Positions 29,315 to 37,983 of a stretch of DNA of 44,423 nt are shown here, piece by piece. The DNA comes from an uncultured Mycobacteriales bacterium. Its GTDB lineage: Bacteria > Actinomycetota > Actinomycetes > Mycobacteriales > CADCTP01. Positions within the stretch are counted from its first letter, which is position 1. Each line of letters begins with the position of its first letter. The notes beneath the pieces were generated by a model. The model had not been told where the DNA came from. It searched no databases and saw only the letters and a program-made list of their open reading frames with translations. The stretch spans positions 1 through 44,423 of the forward strand of contig CADCTP010000083.1 of NCBI GenBank assembly GCA_902805565.1, read 5' to 3'. Position numbers and translations under genes: made by a program.

Positions 29315-29788
29315 ATGCCGAGGATCACGCCGTGCCTGTGGTTCGACGACCAGGGCGAGGAGGCCGCGACCTTCTACACGTCCGTCTTCCCCAACTCCCG
29401 GATCACCGAGGTGACCCGGCACGGGAAGGCCGGCCGGGGGGCGGAGGGCGCGGTGCTGACCGTGTCCTTCTCGCTGGACGGCCAGGACTACGTCGCGCTG
29501 AACGGCGGCCCGCAGTTCAGCTTCTCCGAGGCCGTCTCGCTGCAGGTCCACTGCCGGTCGCAGGACGAGGTCGACCACTACTGGGCGAAGCTCGGCGAGG
29601 GCGGCGAGGAGGGGCCCTGCGGCTGGGTGAAGGACCGGTACGGGCTGTCCTGGCAGGTCGTCCCGACCGTGCTGCTGGAGCTGGTCGCCGACCCGGACCG
29701 GGAGCGCGCGGACCGGGCGGTCGCGGCGATGCTCCGGATGGGGAAGATCGACATCGCCGGGCTGCGCCGGGCCGCCGACGGCGCCTGA
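29315..29788 (+). CDS. VOC-superfamily (PhnB/3-demethylubiquinone-9-methyltransferase-like) protein
   Basis: MPRITPCLWFDDQGEEAATFYTSVFPNSRITEVTRHG...DGQDYVALNGGPQFSFSEAVSLQVHCRSQDEVDHYWAKL. Confidence 0.92.
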   Translation: MPRITPCLWFDDQGEEAATFYTSVFPNSRITEVTRHGKAGRGAEGAVLTVSFSLDGQDYVALNGGPQFSFSEAVSLQVHCRSQDEVDHYWAKLGEGGEEGPCGWVKDRYGLSWQVVPTVLLELVADPDRERADRAVAAMLRMGKIDIAGLRRAADGA

Positions 29789-29827
29789 CCGCCGCCGCCC
29801 GGCCCCCGTACCGGCGGACGGGCCGCC

Positions 29828-30796
29828 TCAGCCGCGCAGGACCGGGAGGAGGTGGGCCAGGACGAGGTCGCGGGCCGGGCGCCAGTCGGCGGGCAGCTCG
29901 TCGGTCGGCGGCGGGCCGAGCCGGAAGCGCGGGTCGCCGGTCACCACGACGACGGCCCGGGCCGCCGGCACCACCATGACGTGCTGCCCGGCCCAGCCGC
30001 CGGCGAAGAAGTGGTCCTCGGCGACCCAGGTGAGGAAGCCGTACCCGGTGTCCTCCGGGGGGCCGCCGGCGGACTGGCGGCGGACCATCGCCGCGGCGAA
30101 GCCCGGGTCGAGCAGCGGCCGGCCGTGCCACCGGCCGCCGTCCAGCCAGAGCCGGCCGAGCGCGGCCAGGTGCTCGGCGCTCAGCCGCAGGAAGCCGGCG
30201 CCGACCGCGATCCCCTCGGGGTCGCGCAGCCAGCCGGCGCCGGTGATGCCGAGCGGGTCGAAGAGCTCCCGCCCGGCCACGACGTCCACCCCCTCCCCCA
30301 GCGCCCCGGTCAGCGCGGCGGACAGCAGGTGCGTCGCCCCGTTGTCGTACCGGAACACCGGCCCGGCCGGCCCGGTCCGCGGGGCCTCGGCGACCCGGCG
30401 GACCCAGCCCGCGGGCAGCGCGGTCACCTCGTCCAGCTCGTACGGGCCGTCGACCCGGGCGCCGCGGGTCATCGTCAGCAGCTGCCGCCAGGTCTGCCCG
30501 GCCGACGGCGTGCCGGCCAGGTCCACCCCGCAGGCCGCCCGCACGTACGGGTCCACGGCGTCGTCGAGCGGGGGCAGCCGGCCCAGCCGGGCCGCCACCC
30601 CGGCCACCGAGGCCAGGACCGTCTTGGTGACCGAGAAGACGTCGGCCACCACCGGCCCGCGGTAGTGGGCGGCGTGCACGAGCTCGCCGTCGACCACGAC
30701 CCGGAAGGCGCTGGTGTGCGCGTACCGCCGGTCCGCGAGCAGGGCGGCCTCGACCGCCGCGCAGGCGGACCGCACCGCGGGCAGGGGGACCGGCAC
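29828..30796 (-). CDS. Beta-lactamase-related (class C type) serine hydrolase
   Basis: DVFSVTKTVLASVAGV (SxxK), FRYDNGATHLLSAALTGALG, TGYGFLTW, GGWAGQHVMVVP. Confidence 0.85.
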   Translation of the reverse strand: MPVPLPAVRSACAAVEAALLADRRYAHTSAFRVVVDGELVHAAHYRGPVVADVFSVTKTVLASVAGVAARLGRLPPLDDAVDPYVRAACGVDLAGTPSAGQTWRQLLTMTRGARVDGPYELDEVTALPAGWVRRVAEAPRTGPAGPVFRYDNGATHLLSAALTGALGEGVDVVAGRELFDPLGITGAGWLRDPEGIAVGAGFLRLSAEHLAALGRLWLDGGRWHGRPLLDPGFAAAMVRRQSAGGPPEDTGYGFLTWVAEDHFFAGGWAGQHVMVVPAARAVVVVTGDPRFRLGPPPTDELPADWRPARDLVLAHLLPVLRG

Positions 30797-30927
30797 CGGG
30801 CCAGTCTCCCCGGTCGGCCCGGCCCACGTGAGCCGGTACCCGGCCCGACCGCCGGGCGTCCGGGTGCCGGCCCTCGACGGGTGGGCCGACCTGGTGCCGC
30901 CGCCCGAGCCGCTCGGCCGGGCGCGGG

Positions 30928-31569
30928 TCAGGTCAGGCCGGAGACCCGGAGGGTGATGTTGAGCCGGCCGGCCAGGCCCAGGGCCGGGTCGGCGGTGCCG
31001 GGCCGGATGCGCGGCACCCCGTGGTACGCCAGCCGCGACTCGCCGCCGAACACCACCAGGTCCCCGGACCGCAGCTCCACGTCGGTCCACGGCCGCCCGC
31101 GGCCGGCCGGGTTGCCGAACCGGAACACCCCGGTGTCCCCCAGGCTCACCGACACCACCGGTGCCGGGCTGCGTTCCTCCCGGTCGCGGTGCTGCCCCAT
31201 CCGGGCGTCGGCGTCGTAGTGGTTGATCAGCGCGACGTCCGGCTCGTGGTCGCCGGCCCCGCCGTACGCGGCCTCCAGCGCGCGCCGGCCCAGCTCCCGC
31301 AACCCGGCCGGGAACGGCTTCACCGGCGCGCCGTCCTGGTCGTCCAGGGTGCGGGAGTACCGGTACGGGTACCAGTGCCAGCCCAGGCACACCGTCCGCA
31401 CCGACATCCGGCCGCCGCCGGGGAGCACCGTGTGCCGCATCCCGGCCGGCGGCGCGGCCCACCGCCGGCAGTCCGCCACCAGCGCGCGCTGCTCGTCGAA
31501 CGGCAGCCAGTCCGGCACGTGCACCGCCCCCGGACCGAGCACCGACCGCGGGCGCGGGATCAGCTCCAC
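30928..31569 (-). CDS. AlkB-like 2OG-Fe(II) dioxygenase
   Basis: ALINHYDADARMGQHRDREE (HxD), VSVSLGDTGVFRFG, LRSGDLVVFGGESRLAYHGVPRI, RLNITLRV. Confidence 0.9.
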   Translation of the reverse strand: MELIPRPRSVLGPGAVHVPDWLPFDEQRALVADCRRWAAPPAGMRHTVLPGGGRMSVRTVCLGWHWYPYRYSRTLDDQDGAPVKPFPAGLRELGRRALEAAYGGAGDHEPDVALINHYDADARMGQHRDREERSPAPVVSVSLGDTGVFRFGNPAGRGRPWTDVELRSGDLVVFGGESRLAYHGVPRIRPGTADPALGLAGRLNITLRVSGLT

Positions 31570-31582
31570 GGCACCGCCACCC

Positions 31583-32071
31583 TCAGCTCCAGCCGAACCG
31601 CGTCCGCAGCTCGTCCGCCACCCGGTCGAAGCGGGCCGCGGACAGCACCGCGCCCTCCCGCCGGATGGCGTCCTCGCGGAACTCCAGCACCCGGTCCAGC
31701 CGCGCGAACGACTCCCGTCCCTGCCGGTCCCACGTCCCGGAGCCGACCGAGACCCACTGCCGGTCGGTGGCGTGCTCCGGCCGGCTGGACAGCATCAGGC
31801 CGAGCAGCCGGCCGCGGGCCCGGCCGACGACGAGCAGCGGCCGGTCCTTGCCGCGGCCGTCGCCCTCCTCGTACGGCACCCAGGCCCACACGACCTCGCC
31901 GGGGTCGGCCGCGCCGTCCGGGCGGGGCGCATACACGACCCGGCGGGCCCGGTCCCGGGTCGGGGCGCCGCGGACCGCCTACCCGCCGCGCGCCACCCGG
32001 CCCGGGGTCCGGGTCAGCCGGTCCAGCCCGGACCGGGCCGCCCGCCGCAGGACACTCGCCCAGTTCGCCAC
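31583..32071 (-). pseudogene. PemK/MazF-like protein with an in-frame TAG at 31979-31981 (conserved domain still open 31583..31936)
   Basis: VVYAPRPDGAADPGEVVWAWVPYEEGDGRGKDRPLLVVGRARGRLLGLMLSS; same-frame upstream segment VANWASVLRRAARSGLDRLTRTPGRVARGG*AVRGAPTRDRARR. Confidence 0.55.
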
Positions 32072-32310
32072 GACGACAGCATGGCGGACGGCCCCGGCCG
32101 CCGCGGCACCGACCGTGCGCGCCGGGCCCGGCCCCCTCAGCCGGGCGTGCGGCGGGCGGTGAGGAGGTCGTTGACGAGGCCGGACGCGGCGCGGCGCCGT
32201 ACGGACGAGGGGACGGCGGCGACCGGCAGCCGGACCGGCGGCCCCGCGGCGAACCCGAGCTGGCACCGGCAGCCGTCCCACCGACCGGGGCCGGGCCGGC
32301 GGGCGTCGAC

Positions 32311-32349
32311 GGAGTGGTGGGGGCGGCACCCCACCACCCCCACCACTCC
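32311..32349. other. Intergenic inverted repeat with alternative pairing
   Basis: GGAGTGGTGGGGG / CCCCCACCACTCC 13-bp stem, or GGTGGGG / CCCCACC inner hairpin using the same left arm. Confidence 0.5.
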
Positions 32350-32467
32350 TCGCCCGGTGGTCGGAGGAACCGCGGCCGCGGCCCGGTCCCGGACGACAGC
32401 CTCCGGCCCCGACCTGGGTCCCCGCTGTGCCCCCGCCGAGCGGCCCCCCGCCGCTACACTCCCGGCC

Positions 32468-32905
32468 GTGTCGGAGGACGGGGACCGGGCGGCCCGCGTC
32501 GAGGACGTGCACGAGCTGGCGCTGGCGATGCCGCACGTGACCGTCGAGCGCGGGGGCAGCGGGAACCCGGTCTACCAGGTCGGCGGCAAGTCGTTCGTCT
32601 TCTTCCGCACGCCCCGGCCGGACGCGGTCGACCCGGCGACCGGGGAGCGCTACCCGGACGTCATCGTGTTCTGGGTGGCGTCCGAGGCCGACAAGCAGGC
32701 GATGGTGCAGGACGACACGTCGCCGTTCTTCACGACCCCGCACTTCGACGGGCACCCCTCGGTGCTGCTGCGCGGCTCCCGGGTCGGCGAGCTGACCCGG
32801 CAGGAGCTGGCCGAGGTCGTCCAGGACGCCTGGCTCTCCCGTGCCTCCGCCCGCCGGGCCGGCGCCTGGCTCCGGGACCACGGCCAGCCGCCCGCCCCGG
32901 CCTGA
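32468..32905 (+). CDS. MmcQ/YjbR-family protein
   Basis: LALAMPHVTVERGGSGNPVYQVGGKSFVFFR...FFTTPHFDGHPSVLLRGSRVGELTRQELAEVVQDAWLSRA. Confidence 0.8.
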   Translation: MSEDGDRAARVEDVHELALAMPHVTVERGGSGNPVYQVGGKSFVFFRTPRPDAVDPATGERYPDVIVFWVASEADKQAMVQDDTSPFFTTPHFDGHPSVLLRGSRVGELTRQELAEVVQDAWLSRASARRAGAWLRDHGQPPAPA

Positions 32906-32928
32906 CGCGCCACCGGCCCGTCCCGGGG

Positions 32929-33354
32929 TCAGCGGTGGGCGACGTACTCGCTCAGGGCGGCCAGCCGGGCCAGCCGCCGCCGCTGCCCGTACGCGGACAG
33001 CGCCCCCACGCCCGCCTCGACCACCCGGCCGGCCGGGCCGGACACCCGCGCGGTCATCGTGACCACGCACCGGTCCGGGGTCACCGGCTCGATCAGGTCG
33101 GCGTAGTCCAGCCGGTGGCCGGCGGCGACGGAGGACCAGCGGATGCCGCGGCCGGGCTCGGACCAGGTGACGTCCATCCGCACCGCCGGGCCGAACCACG
33201 GCTTGACCAGCCCGGACCAGCCGGCCGCCACCGGCCCGGCCGGGCCGTCGACCCGGGCCACGTGCGGCGACCACAGCCGCCAGGCGGCGACGTCGGTGAG
33301 AACCTCGTGCACCAGCTCGGCGGGTGCGTCCACGACCTGCTCCGACCGGATCAT
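32929..33354 (-). CDS. SRPBCC/polyketide cyclase-like protein
   Basis: IRSEQVVDAPAELVHEVLTDVAAWRLWSPHVARVDGPAGPVAAGW...VTPDRCVVTMTARVSGPAG. Confidence 0.82.
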   Translation of the reverse strand: MIRSEQVVDAPAELVHEVLTDVAAWRLWSPHVARVDGPAGPVAAGWSGLVKPWFGPAVRMDVTWSEPGRGIRWSSVAAGHRLDYADLIEPVTPDRCVVTMTARVSGPAGRVVEAGVGALSAYGQRRRLARLAALSEYVAHR

Positions 33355-33488
33355 CCCCGCAGGCTAGGCCGGTGCCACCGACCCCGCCCGGCGGACCGGC
33401 CCGGTCGGCCCGGCGGGCGGCCGGCGGACCGGGTGCGAACCGGCCCGGGGAGTCGACTCCGCGCCCGGCCGGGACCCGGTGTGCGGGC

Positions 33489-34205
33489 TCAGCCGGTGGG
33501 CGCCGTGCGGGCCAGCCAGGCCCCGGTCGCCGCCCAGGCCTCCCGCGCCGCCTGCGGGTGGTGGAACATCGGGGCCGGGTTGTCGAACGCGTGGCCCGCG
33601 CCCGGATAGGTCAGGAAAGTGGCGGCGCCGCCCGCGGTCACCGCGGCCTCGATCCGCCGCACCACGTCCACCGGGATGTACGCGTCGTCCAGGCCGAAGT
33701 GGTGCAGGCTCGGGCAGCGCACCGCGGGGGCGAGGTCGAGCAGCTCGGGCAGCGCCGAGCCGTAGTAGCTCACCAGGAAGTCCGGGCCGGCGCCGGCCGC
33801 GGCCGCCCGGGCGGTGACGGCGAAGGCCAGTCCGCCGCCGAAGCAGAACCCGAACACGCCCGCCGGCCCGGCGACCTCCGGCCGCTGCCGGAGCACGGCC
33901 AGCGCCGCCGCCCCGTCCGCGACCGCGGTCGGCCAGTCGAGCCTGCCCAGCGCGTCCATCGCGCGGGGCAGCGCGTCGTCGCCGCCGTCGATGGCCGGGT
34001 CGCCCTGCCGCCAGTACACGTGCGGCACCAGCACGGCGTAGCCGAGGCCGGCCAGGTCCCGGGCCCGGGCGTCGACGTACGCGGTGACGCCGAAGATCTC
34101 CTGGAACAGCACGATCCCCGGCCCCCGGCCGGCCGCGGGCAGGTGCAGGTCGGCGGGCATCCGCCCGCCATCGACGGGGACCTCGACCGGGCTGGGTGAC
34201 GTCAC
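33489..34205 (-). CDS. Dienelactone hydrolase family protein
   Basis: GIVLFQEIFGVTAYVDARARDLAGLGYAVLVPHVYWR, GFCFGGGLAFAV, YPGAGHAFDNPAP. Confidence 0.9.
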   Translation of the reverse strand: MTSPSPVEVPVDGGRMPADLHLPAAGRGPGIVLFQEIFGVTAYVDARARDLAGLGYAVLVPHVYWRQGDPAIDGGDDALPRAMDALGRLDWPTAVADGAAALAVLRQRPEVAGPAGVFGFCFGGGLAFAVTARAAAAGAGPDFLVSYYGSALPELLDLAPAVRCPSLHHFGLDDAYIPVDVVRRIEAAVTAGGAATFLTYPGAGHAFDNPAPMFHHPQAAREAWAATGAWLARTAPTG

Positions 34206-34263
34206 GCCGCAGGAGTATGCCGGCCGGCGGCGGCTCGTACGGCGCCGACCCGCACGAATCTGC

Positions 34264-34321
34264 CGGCTGGGCGACCGGGGAGGGCGGGGACAGGGCCCTC
34301 CCCGGTCCGTCGGCCCAGCCG
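34264..34321. other. Long intergenic hairpin (about 22 bp paired with a 5-nt bulge)
   Basis: GGCTGGGC+GACCGGGGAGGGC / GCCCTCCCCGGTC+cgtcg+GCCCAGCC, 9-nt loop. Confidence 0.6.
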
Positions 34322-34538
34322 CACCGGGCGGCCCAGGTGACGATCTCGCGCACGGGGATCCCCCTCCGACGGGCTCCCACCTCCCACTACGTCCGCGACC
34401 GCACCGGCGGATGCACCCCGGTGCCACCGGGTCCGGCCGGGTCGGCGACCGGGGACCGGAACCGGACGGATCGGGCTGTCGTGCATTGCCCACCCCTCGG
34501 ACGGGTACCGGCAGGGGACCGACAACACGAGGAGCTTC

Positions 34539-35120
34539 ATGCGTCACCATCTCGCCGGCCGGGTCCGCTCGGTCATCCTGCTGCCGTTGCTGCTGATGGC
34601 CGTGCTGGTCGGCTGCGGCGGCGAGGACACGGGTACGGCCGCCGGCACCCCCGCGGCCGGGGCGTCGTCCCCGGGCGCGGCCGGCGGTTCCGCCTCGCCC
34701 GCCGCCTGCCCGACCGAGAACACCCGGTCCTTCGCCAAGACCCGTTTCGTCGCCGACCTCGGCGGCGCCGCCTTCCTGACCAAGCGGTACATCTACGACC
34801 CGTACCAGGCGGGGACCTTCCAGAAGGGGGCCGACGGCCGGACCGCGGCCGTGGTCAAGGCCGGCCTGGCCGCCGCGGCCAGCGCGAAGCTGCTGAGCAA
34901 CGCCCGGGAGAACGCCCTGGCCAACCCGACCCTGTGCAAGACCGTCGCCACCCCGATGGCGTCGGCGATCGCCACGCTGAGCGGGGTGACCGGGGCCTTG
35001 GCCAGCGGCAACCTGAACGCCCTGGGCACCCTCGGGCCGGCACTGGACTCCATCCGCGGCGCGGCGACCAAGGCCGGCGTGGACGTGCCGGAGCGCGAGG
35101 TCGGGCTGAGCGGCTCGTGA
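34539..35120 (+). CDS. Hypothetical lipoprotein
   Basis: Signal peptide with lipobox MAVLVGC; SD AGGAG upstream of ATG. Confidence 0.75.
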   Translation: MRHHLAGRVRSVILLPLLLMAVLVGCGGEDTGTAAGTPAAGASSPGAAGGSASPAACPTENTRSFAKTRFVADLGGAAFLTKRYIYDPYQAGTFQKGADGRTAAVVKAGLAAAASAKLLSNARENALANPTLCKTVATPMASAIATLSGVTGALASGNLNALGTLGPALDSIRGAATKAGVDVPEREVGLSGS

Positions 35121-35125
35121 CCGCC

Positions 35126-35158
35126 GCCGGCCGGCCCGCACCCCGCGGGCCGGCCGGC
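35126..35158. terminator. Strong hairpin between convergent lipoprotein and nucleotidyltransferase genes
   Basis: Perfect 14-bp stem GCCGGCCGGCCCGC / GCGGGCCGGCCGGC, 5-nt loop. Confidence 0.7.
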
Positions 35159-35988
35159 TACCGGTCCAGCGTCGCCCAGTACCGGGTGTACGCCTCGTGC
35201 AGCCAGCCGTCGATCCAGGCCAGGTCCGGCTCGACCGGCAGGTCGTTGGCGGCGCCGAGCCGGCGCAGGTCGTCCTCCAGGCCGGCCAGCCGGTCCAGCA
35301 CGTCCGCCAGCGCCCACCCGCCGGTCCGGACCGCCCGCAGCTCGGACAGGTGCGGCTCCGGGACCGGCAGCGTGATCCGCCCGGTGCTGAGGAGTTCCAC
35401 GCCCTGCAGGCCGAGCCGCATCGCGTGCATCGCGTACTTGGTGTCGTACCCGTGCTCGCCGACCAGCGACGGCCGCGCGGCCCGGCCCCCCGGCTCCCCG
35501 GTCATCGCCCGCTTCTGGTTGGACAGGTAGCCGAGGAAGCGGTCGGCCACGTTCTTGCTCAGGAAGCGGTCGGCGTGCGCCCGCAGGCTCCGGCCGGCGT
35601 CGGTGTTGGTGACGACCTCGTCCTCCGGCACCCACAGCGGCAGCAGCACGGTCGGGTTGCCCGCCGCGGCCAGCGCCGCCCACTTGCGGGCGCCGTAGAT
35701 CACGATGTCGAGGTCGCCGGCGCCGGAGCGCTCGGCCAGGCCACCGGCCCGCTCCCACGCGGTGTGCAGCTCGTACTGCTCGAACGGGATCCGCTGCCCG
35801 GTCGGCGTGAGGACCCGCCCGATCCCGGTGACGAACCGCGGCGGCTCCACGCAGATGCCCATCTCGTCGCGGTCGTCCTGGCCGTCGACGCTGGTCCCGT
35901 GGACACCGCTGCCCACCTGGACCAGCAGGACCGTGCCGGCCTCGGCGAGCCGCCGGGCCTCGGCCCCGGCGTGCGGGTGTTCGATCAT
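35158..35988 (-). CDS. Predicted nucleotidyltransferase (DNA polymerase beta-superfamily type)
   Basis: VQVGSGVHGTSVDGQDDRDEMGICVEPP (GSxxxG..D.D-like), YELHTAWERAGGLAERSGAGDLDIVIYGARKW. Confidence 0.75.
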   Translation of the reverse strand: MIEHPHAGAEARRLAEAGTVLLVQVGSGVHGTSVDGQDDRDEMGICVEPPRFVTGIGRVLTPTGQRIPFEQYELHTAWERAGGLAERSGAGDLDIVIYGARKWAALAAAGNPTVLLPLWVPEDEVVTNTDAGRSLRAHADRFLSKNVADRFLGYLSNQKRAMTGEPGGRAARPSLVGEHGYDTKYAMHAMRLGLQGVELLSTGRITLPVPEPHLSELRAVRTGGWALADVLDRLAGLEDDLRRLGAANDLPVEPDLAWIDGWLHEAYTRYWATLDR

Positions 35989-36100
35989 GGCCGACACGCT
36001 AACGGCCACCGGCCCACGGACATGCCGCCGGGCGACCCGGGTAGTGCCCGCCGACCAGCGGCGCGGCCCGCCGGGCCGCCGTGGGCGAGAGGACGTCGGG

Positions 36101-36994
36101 ATGCCGGAGAACCAGTACACCCAGCAGGACCCCAGCGAGCAGCACGACCAGCCGGACGGCACCGACGAGCAGCTCGACCACCCGGGCCTGACCGGCGGGA
36201 TGGGCGAGCAGCCCGACCACGGCGAGCAGACCTACCGCGGCAGCGGCCGGCTGGAGGGCAAGCGGGCGGTCGTGACCGGCGGCGACTCCGGCATCGGCCG
36301 GGCCGTCGCGCTGGCGTTCGCCCGGGAGGGGGCCGACGTCCTGATCTCCTACCTGGAGTCGGAGGAGAAGGACGCCCAGGAGACCGTACGGCTGATCGAG
36401 GACGCCGGCCGGAAGGCGGTCACCGTGCCCGGGGACCTCACCGACGAGCAGGTCTGCCAGCAGGTGATCGACCGCGCGGTCGGCGAGCTGGGCGGCATCG
36501 ACATCCTGGTGAACAACGCCGCCTACCAGATGGCGCAGCCCGGCGGCATCGCCGACATCACCACCGAGCAGTTCGACCGGGTGCTCAGGACCAACCTGTA
36601 CGCGATGTTCTGGCTGTGCAAGAAGGCGCTGCCGCACCTGCCGGCCGGCGCCAGCATCATCAACACCTCCTCCATCCAGTCCTCCCAGCCCTCCCCGGAG
36701 CTGCTGGACTACGCCACCACGAAGGCCGGCATCGTCAACTTCACCAAGGGCCTGGCCCAGCAGCTGGCCGAGCGCGGGATCCGGGTGAACTCCGTCGCCC
36801 CCGGCCCGGTCTGGACGCCGCTGATCCCGGCGACCATGCCGGCCGGGAACATCGAGGGCTTCGGCTCGGACACCCCGCTGGGCCGCGCCGGGCAGCCGGC
36901 CGAGCTCGCCCCGGCGTACGTGTTCTTCGCCTCCCAGGAGTCCAGCTACGTCACCGGGGAGGTGCTCGCCGTCACCGGCGGCCAGCCCCTGTAG
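36101..36994 (+). CDS. SDR-family oxidoreductase with Gln/Asp-rich N-terminus (general-stress type)
   Basis: KRAVVTGGDSGIGRAVALAFAREGADV, LVNNAAYQ, YATTKAGIVNFTKGLA, VNSVAPGPVWTPL. Confidence 0.93.
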   Translation: MPENQYTQQDPSEQHDQPDGTDEQLDHPGLTGGMGEQPDHGEQTYRGSGRLEGKRAVVTGGDSGIGRAVALAFAREGADVLISYLESEEKDAQETVRLIEDAGRKAVTVPGDLTDEQVCQQVIDRAVGELGGIDILVNNAAYQMAQPGGIADITTEQFDRVLRTNLYAMFWLCKKALPHLPAGASIINTSSIQSSQPSPELLDYATTKAGIVNFTKGLAQQLAERGIRVNSVAPGPVWTPLIPATMPAGNIEGFGSDTPLGRAGQPAELAPAYVFFASQESSYVTGEVLAVTGGQPL

Positions 36995-37046
36995 CGGCCC
37001 GGTTCCGGCACAATCCACCGGACGCCGTACGCCCCGAGGAGGACCC

Positions 37047-37919
37047 GTGCCGAACGCCGACCCGGTGCGGGTGCTCCCCGTGCGGGCCACCGACCCCGCC
37101 GTGGCCCCGCTGCTGGACGCGCTGACCGCGGAGCTGGCCGGCGCCGGCTACACCCCCGAGCAGACCTTCGGCTACACCGCCGACCAGCTGGAACGGGCCG
37201 GCGTGCACCTGGTCGGCGCCGAGGTCGGCGGCCGGCTGGTGGGCGTGGCCGGGCTGGAGGCCGACGGGTCCGGCGGCGGGGAGCTCAAGCGGTTCTACGT
37301 CGAGCCCGGGCACCGCGGGACCGGGGTGGCCGACGCGCTGCTCGCCGCGCTGGTCGAGCACGCCCGCGGCCACGGCGTCCGGGTGCTCCGGCTGGAGACC
37401 GGCGACCGGCAGGAGGCGGCGCTGCGGTTCTACCGCCGGCACGGCTTCACCCCGATCCCCCGCTTCGGCCCGTACGTCGACAGCGCCACCTCGGTCTGCC
37501 TGGAACGCACGCTGCCCGCCCCGCCCCGGCTGCGGGTGACGTCGGTGACCGTCGGCACCTCCCGCCCGCGCGAGCTGGCCCGCTTCTACGCCCGGCTGCT
37601 CGGCTGGCCGGTGACCACCGAGGAGGGCCCCGGGCCGGGCGAGCCGCCCGCCGCCGGCTGGGCCCAGGTCCGCCCGCCGGCCGGGGTCCCCGGCCCGACG
37701 CTCAACTTCGAGTGGGAGCGCCACTTCACCCGGCCGGTCTGGCCGGCCGAAGCGGGCCGGCAGACCGCCTCCCAGCACCTCGACGTCGAGGTGGCGGACC
37801 TGGCGGCCGCGACGGAGTGGGCGGTGGCCTGCGGCGCCGTTCCGGCCGGCACCCAGCCCCAGGACGGCGTCCGGGTCCTGTTCGATCCGGACGGGCACCC
37901 GTTCTGCCTGTTCCGCTGA
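37047..37919 (+). CDS. GNAT acetyltransferase-VOC (glyoxalase-like) fusion protein
   Basis: GNAT (LKRFYVEPGHRGTGVADALLAALVEHARGHGVRVLRLETGDRQEAALRFYRRHGF) followed by VOC (ARFYARLLGWPV...VLFDPDGHPFCLFR). Confidence 0.85.
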   Translation: MPNADPVRVLPVRATDPAVAPLLDALTAELAGAGYTPEQTFGYTADQLERAGVHLVGAEVGGRLVGVAGLEADGSGGGELKRFYVEPGHRGTGVADALLAALVEHARGHGVRVLRLETGDRQEAALRFYRRHGFTPIPRFGPYVDSATSVCLERTLPAPPRLRVTSVTVGTSRPRELARFYARLLGWPVTTEEGPGPGEPPAAGWAQVRPPAGVPGPTLNFEWERHFTRPVWPAEAGRQTASQHLDVEVADLAAATEWAVACGAVPAGTQPQDGVRVLFDPDGHPFCLFR

Positions 37920-37983
37920 CCGCGGGAGGCACCGGAGGCAGTACGGTGCAATGGCCTGCGCCGGACGCCCTGAGGGAACCCGA

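Noticed and set aside
32137-32346. 69-aa minus-strand ORF (CRCQLGFAAGPPVRLPVAAVPSSVRRRAASGLVNDLL)
   Set aside because: Could be a gene end, but no recognisable domain and it overlaps the intergenic hairpin; not called without homology evidence.
34202-34540. 112-aa minus-strand ORF in the intergenic gap
   Set aside because: No domain signature; Arg/Gly-rich; the competing frame is equally uninformative.
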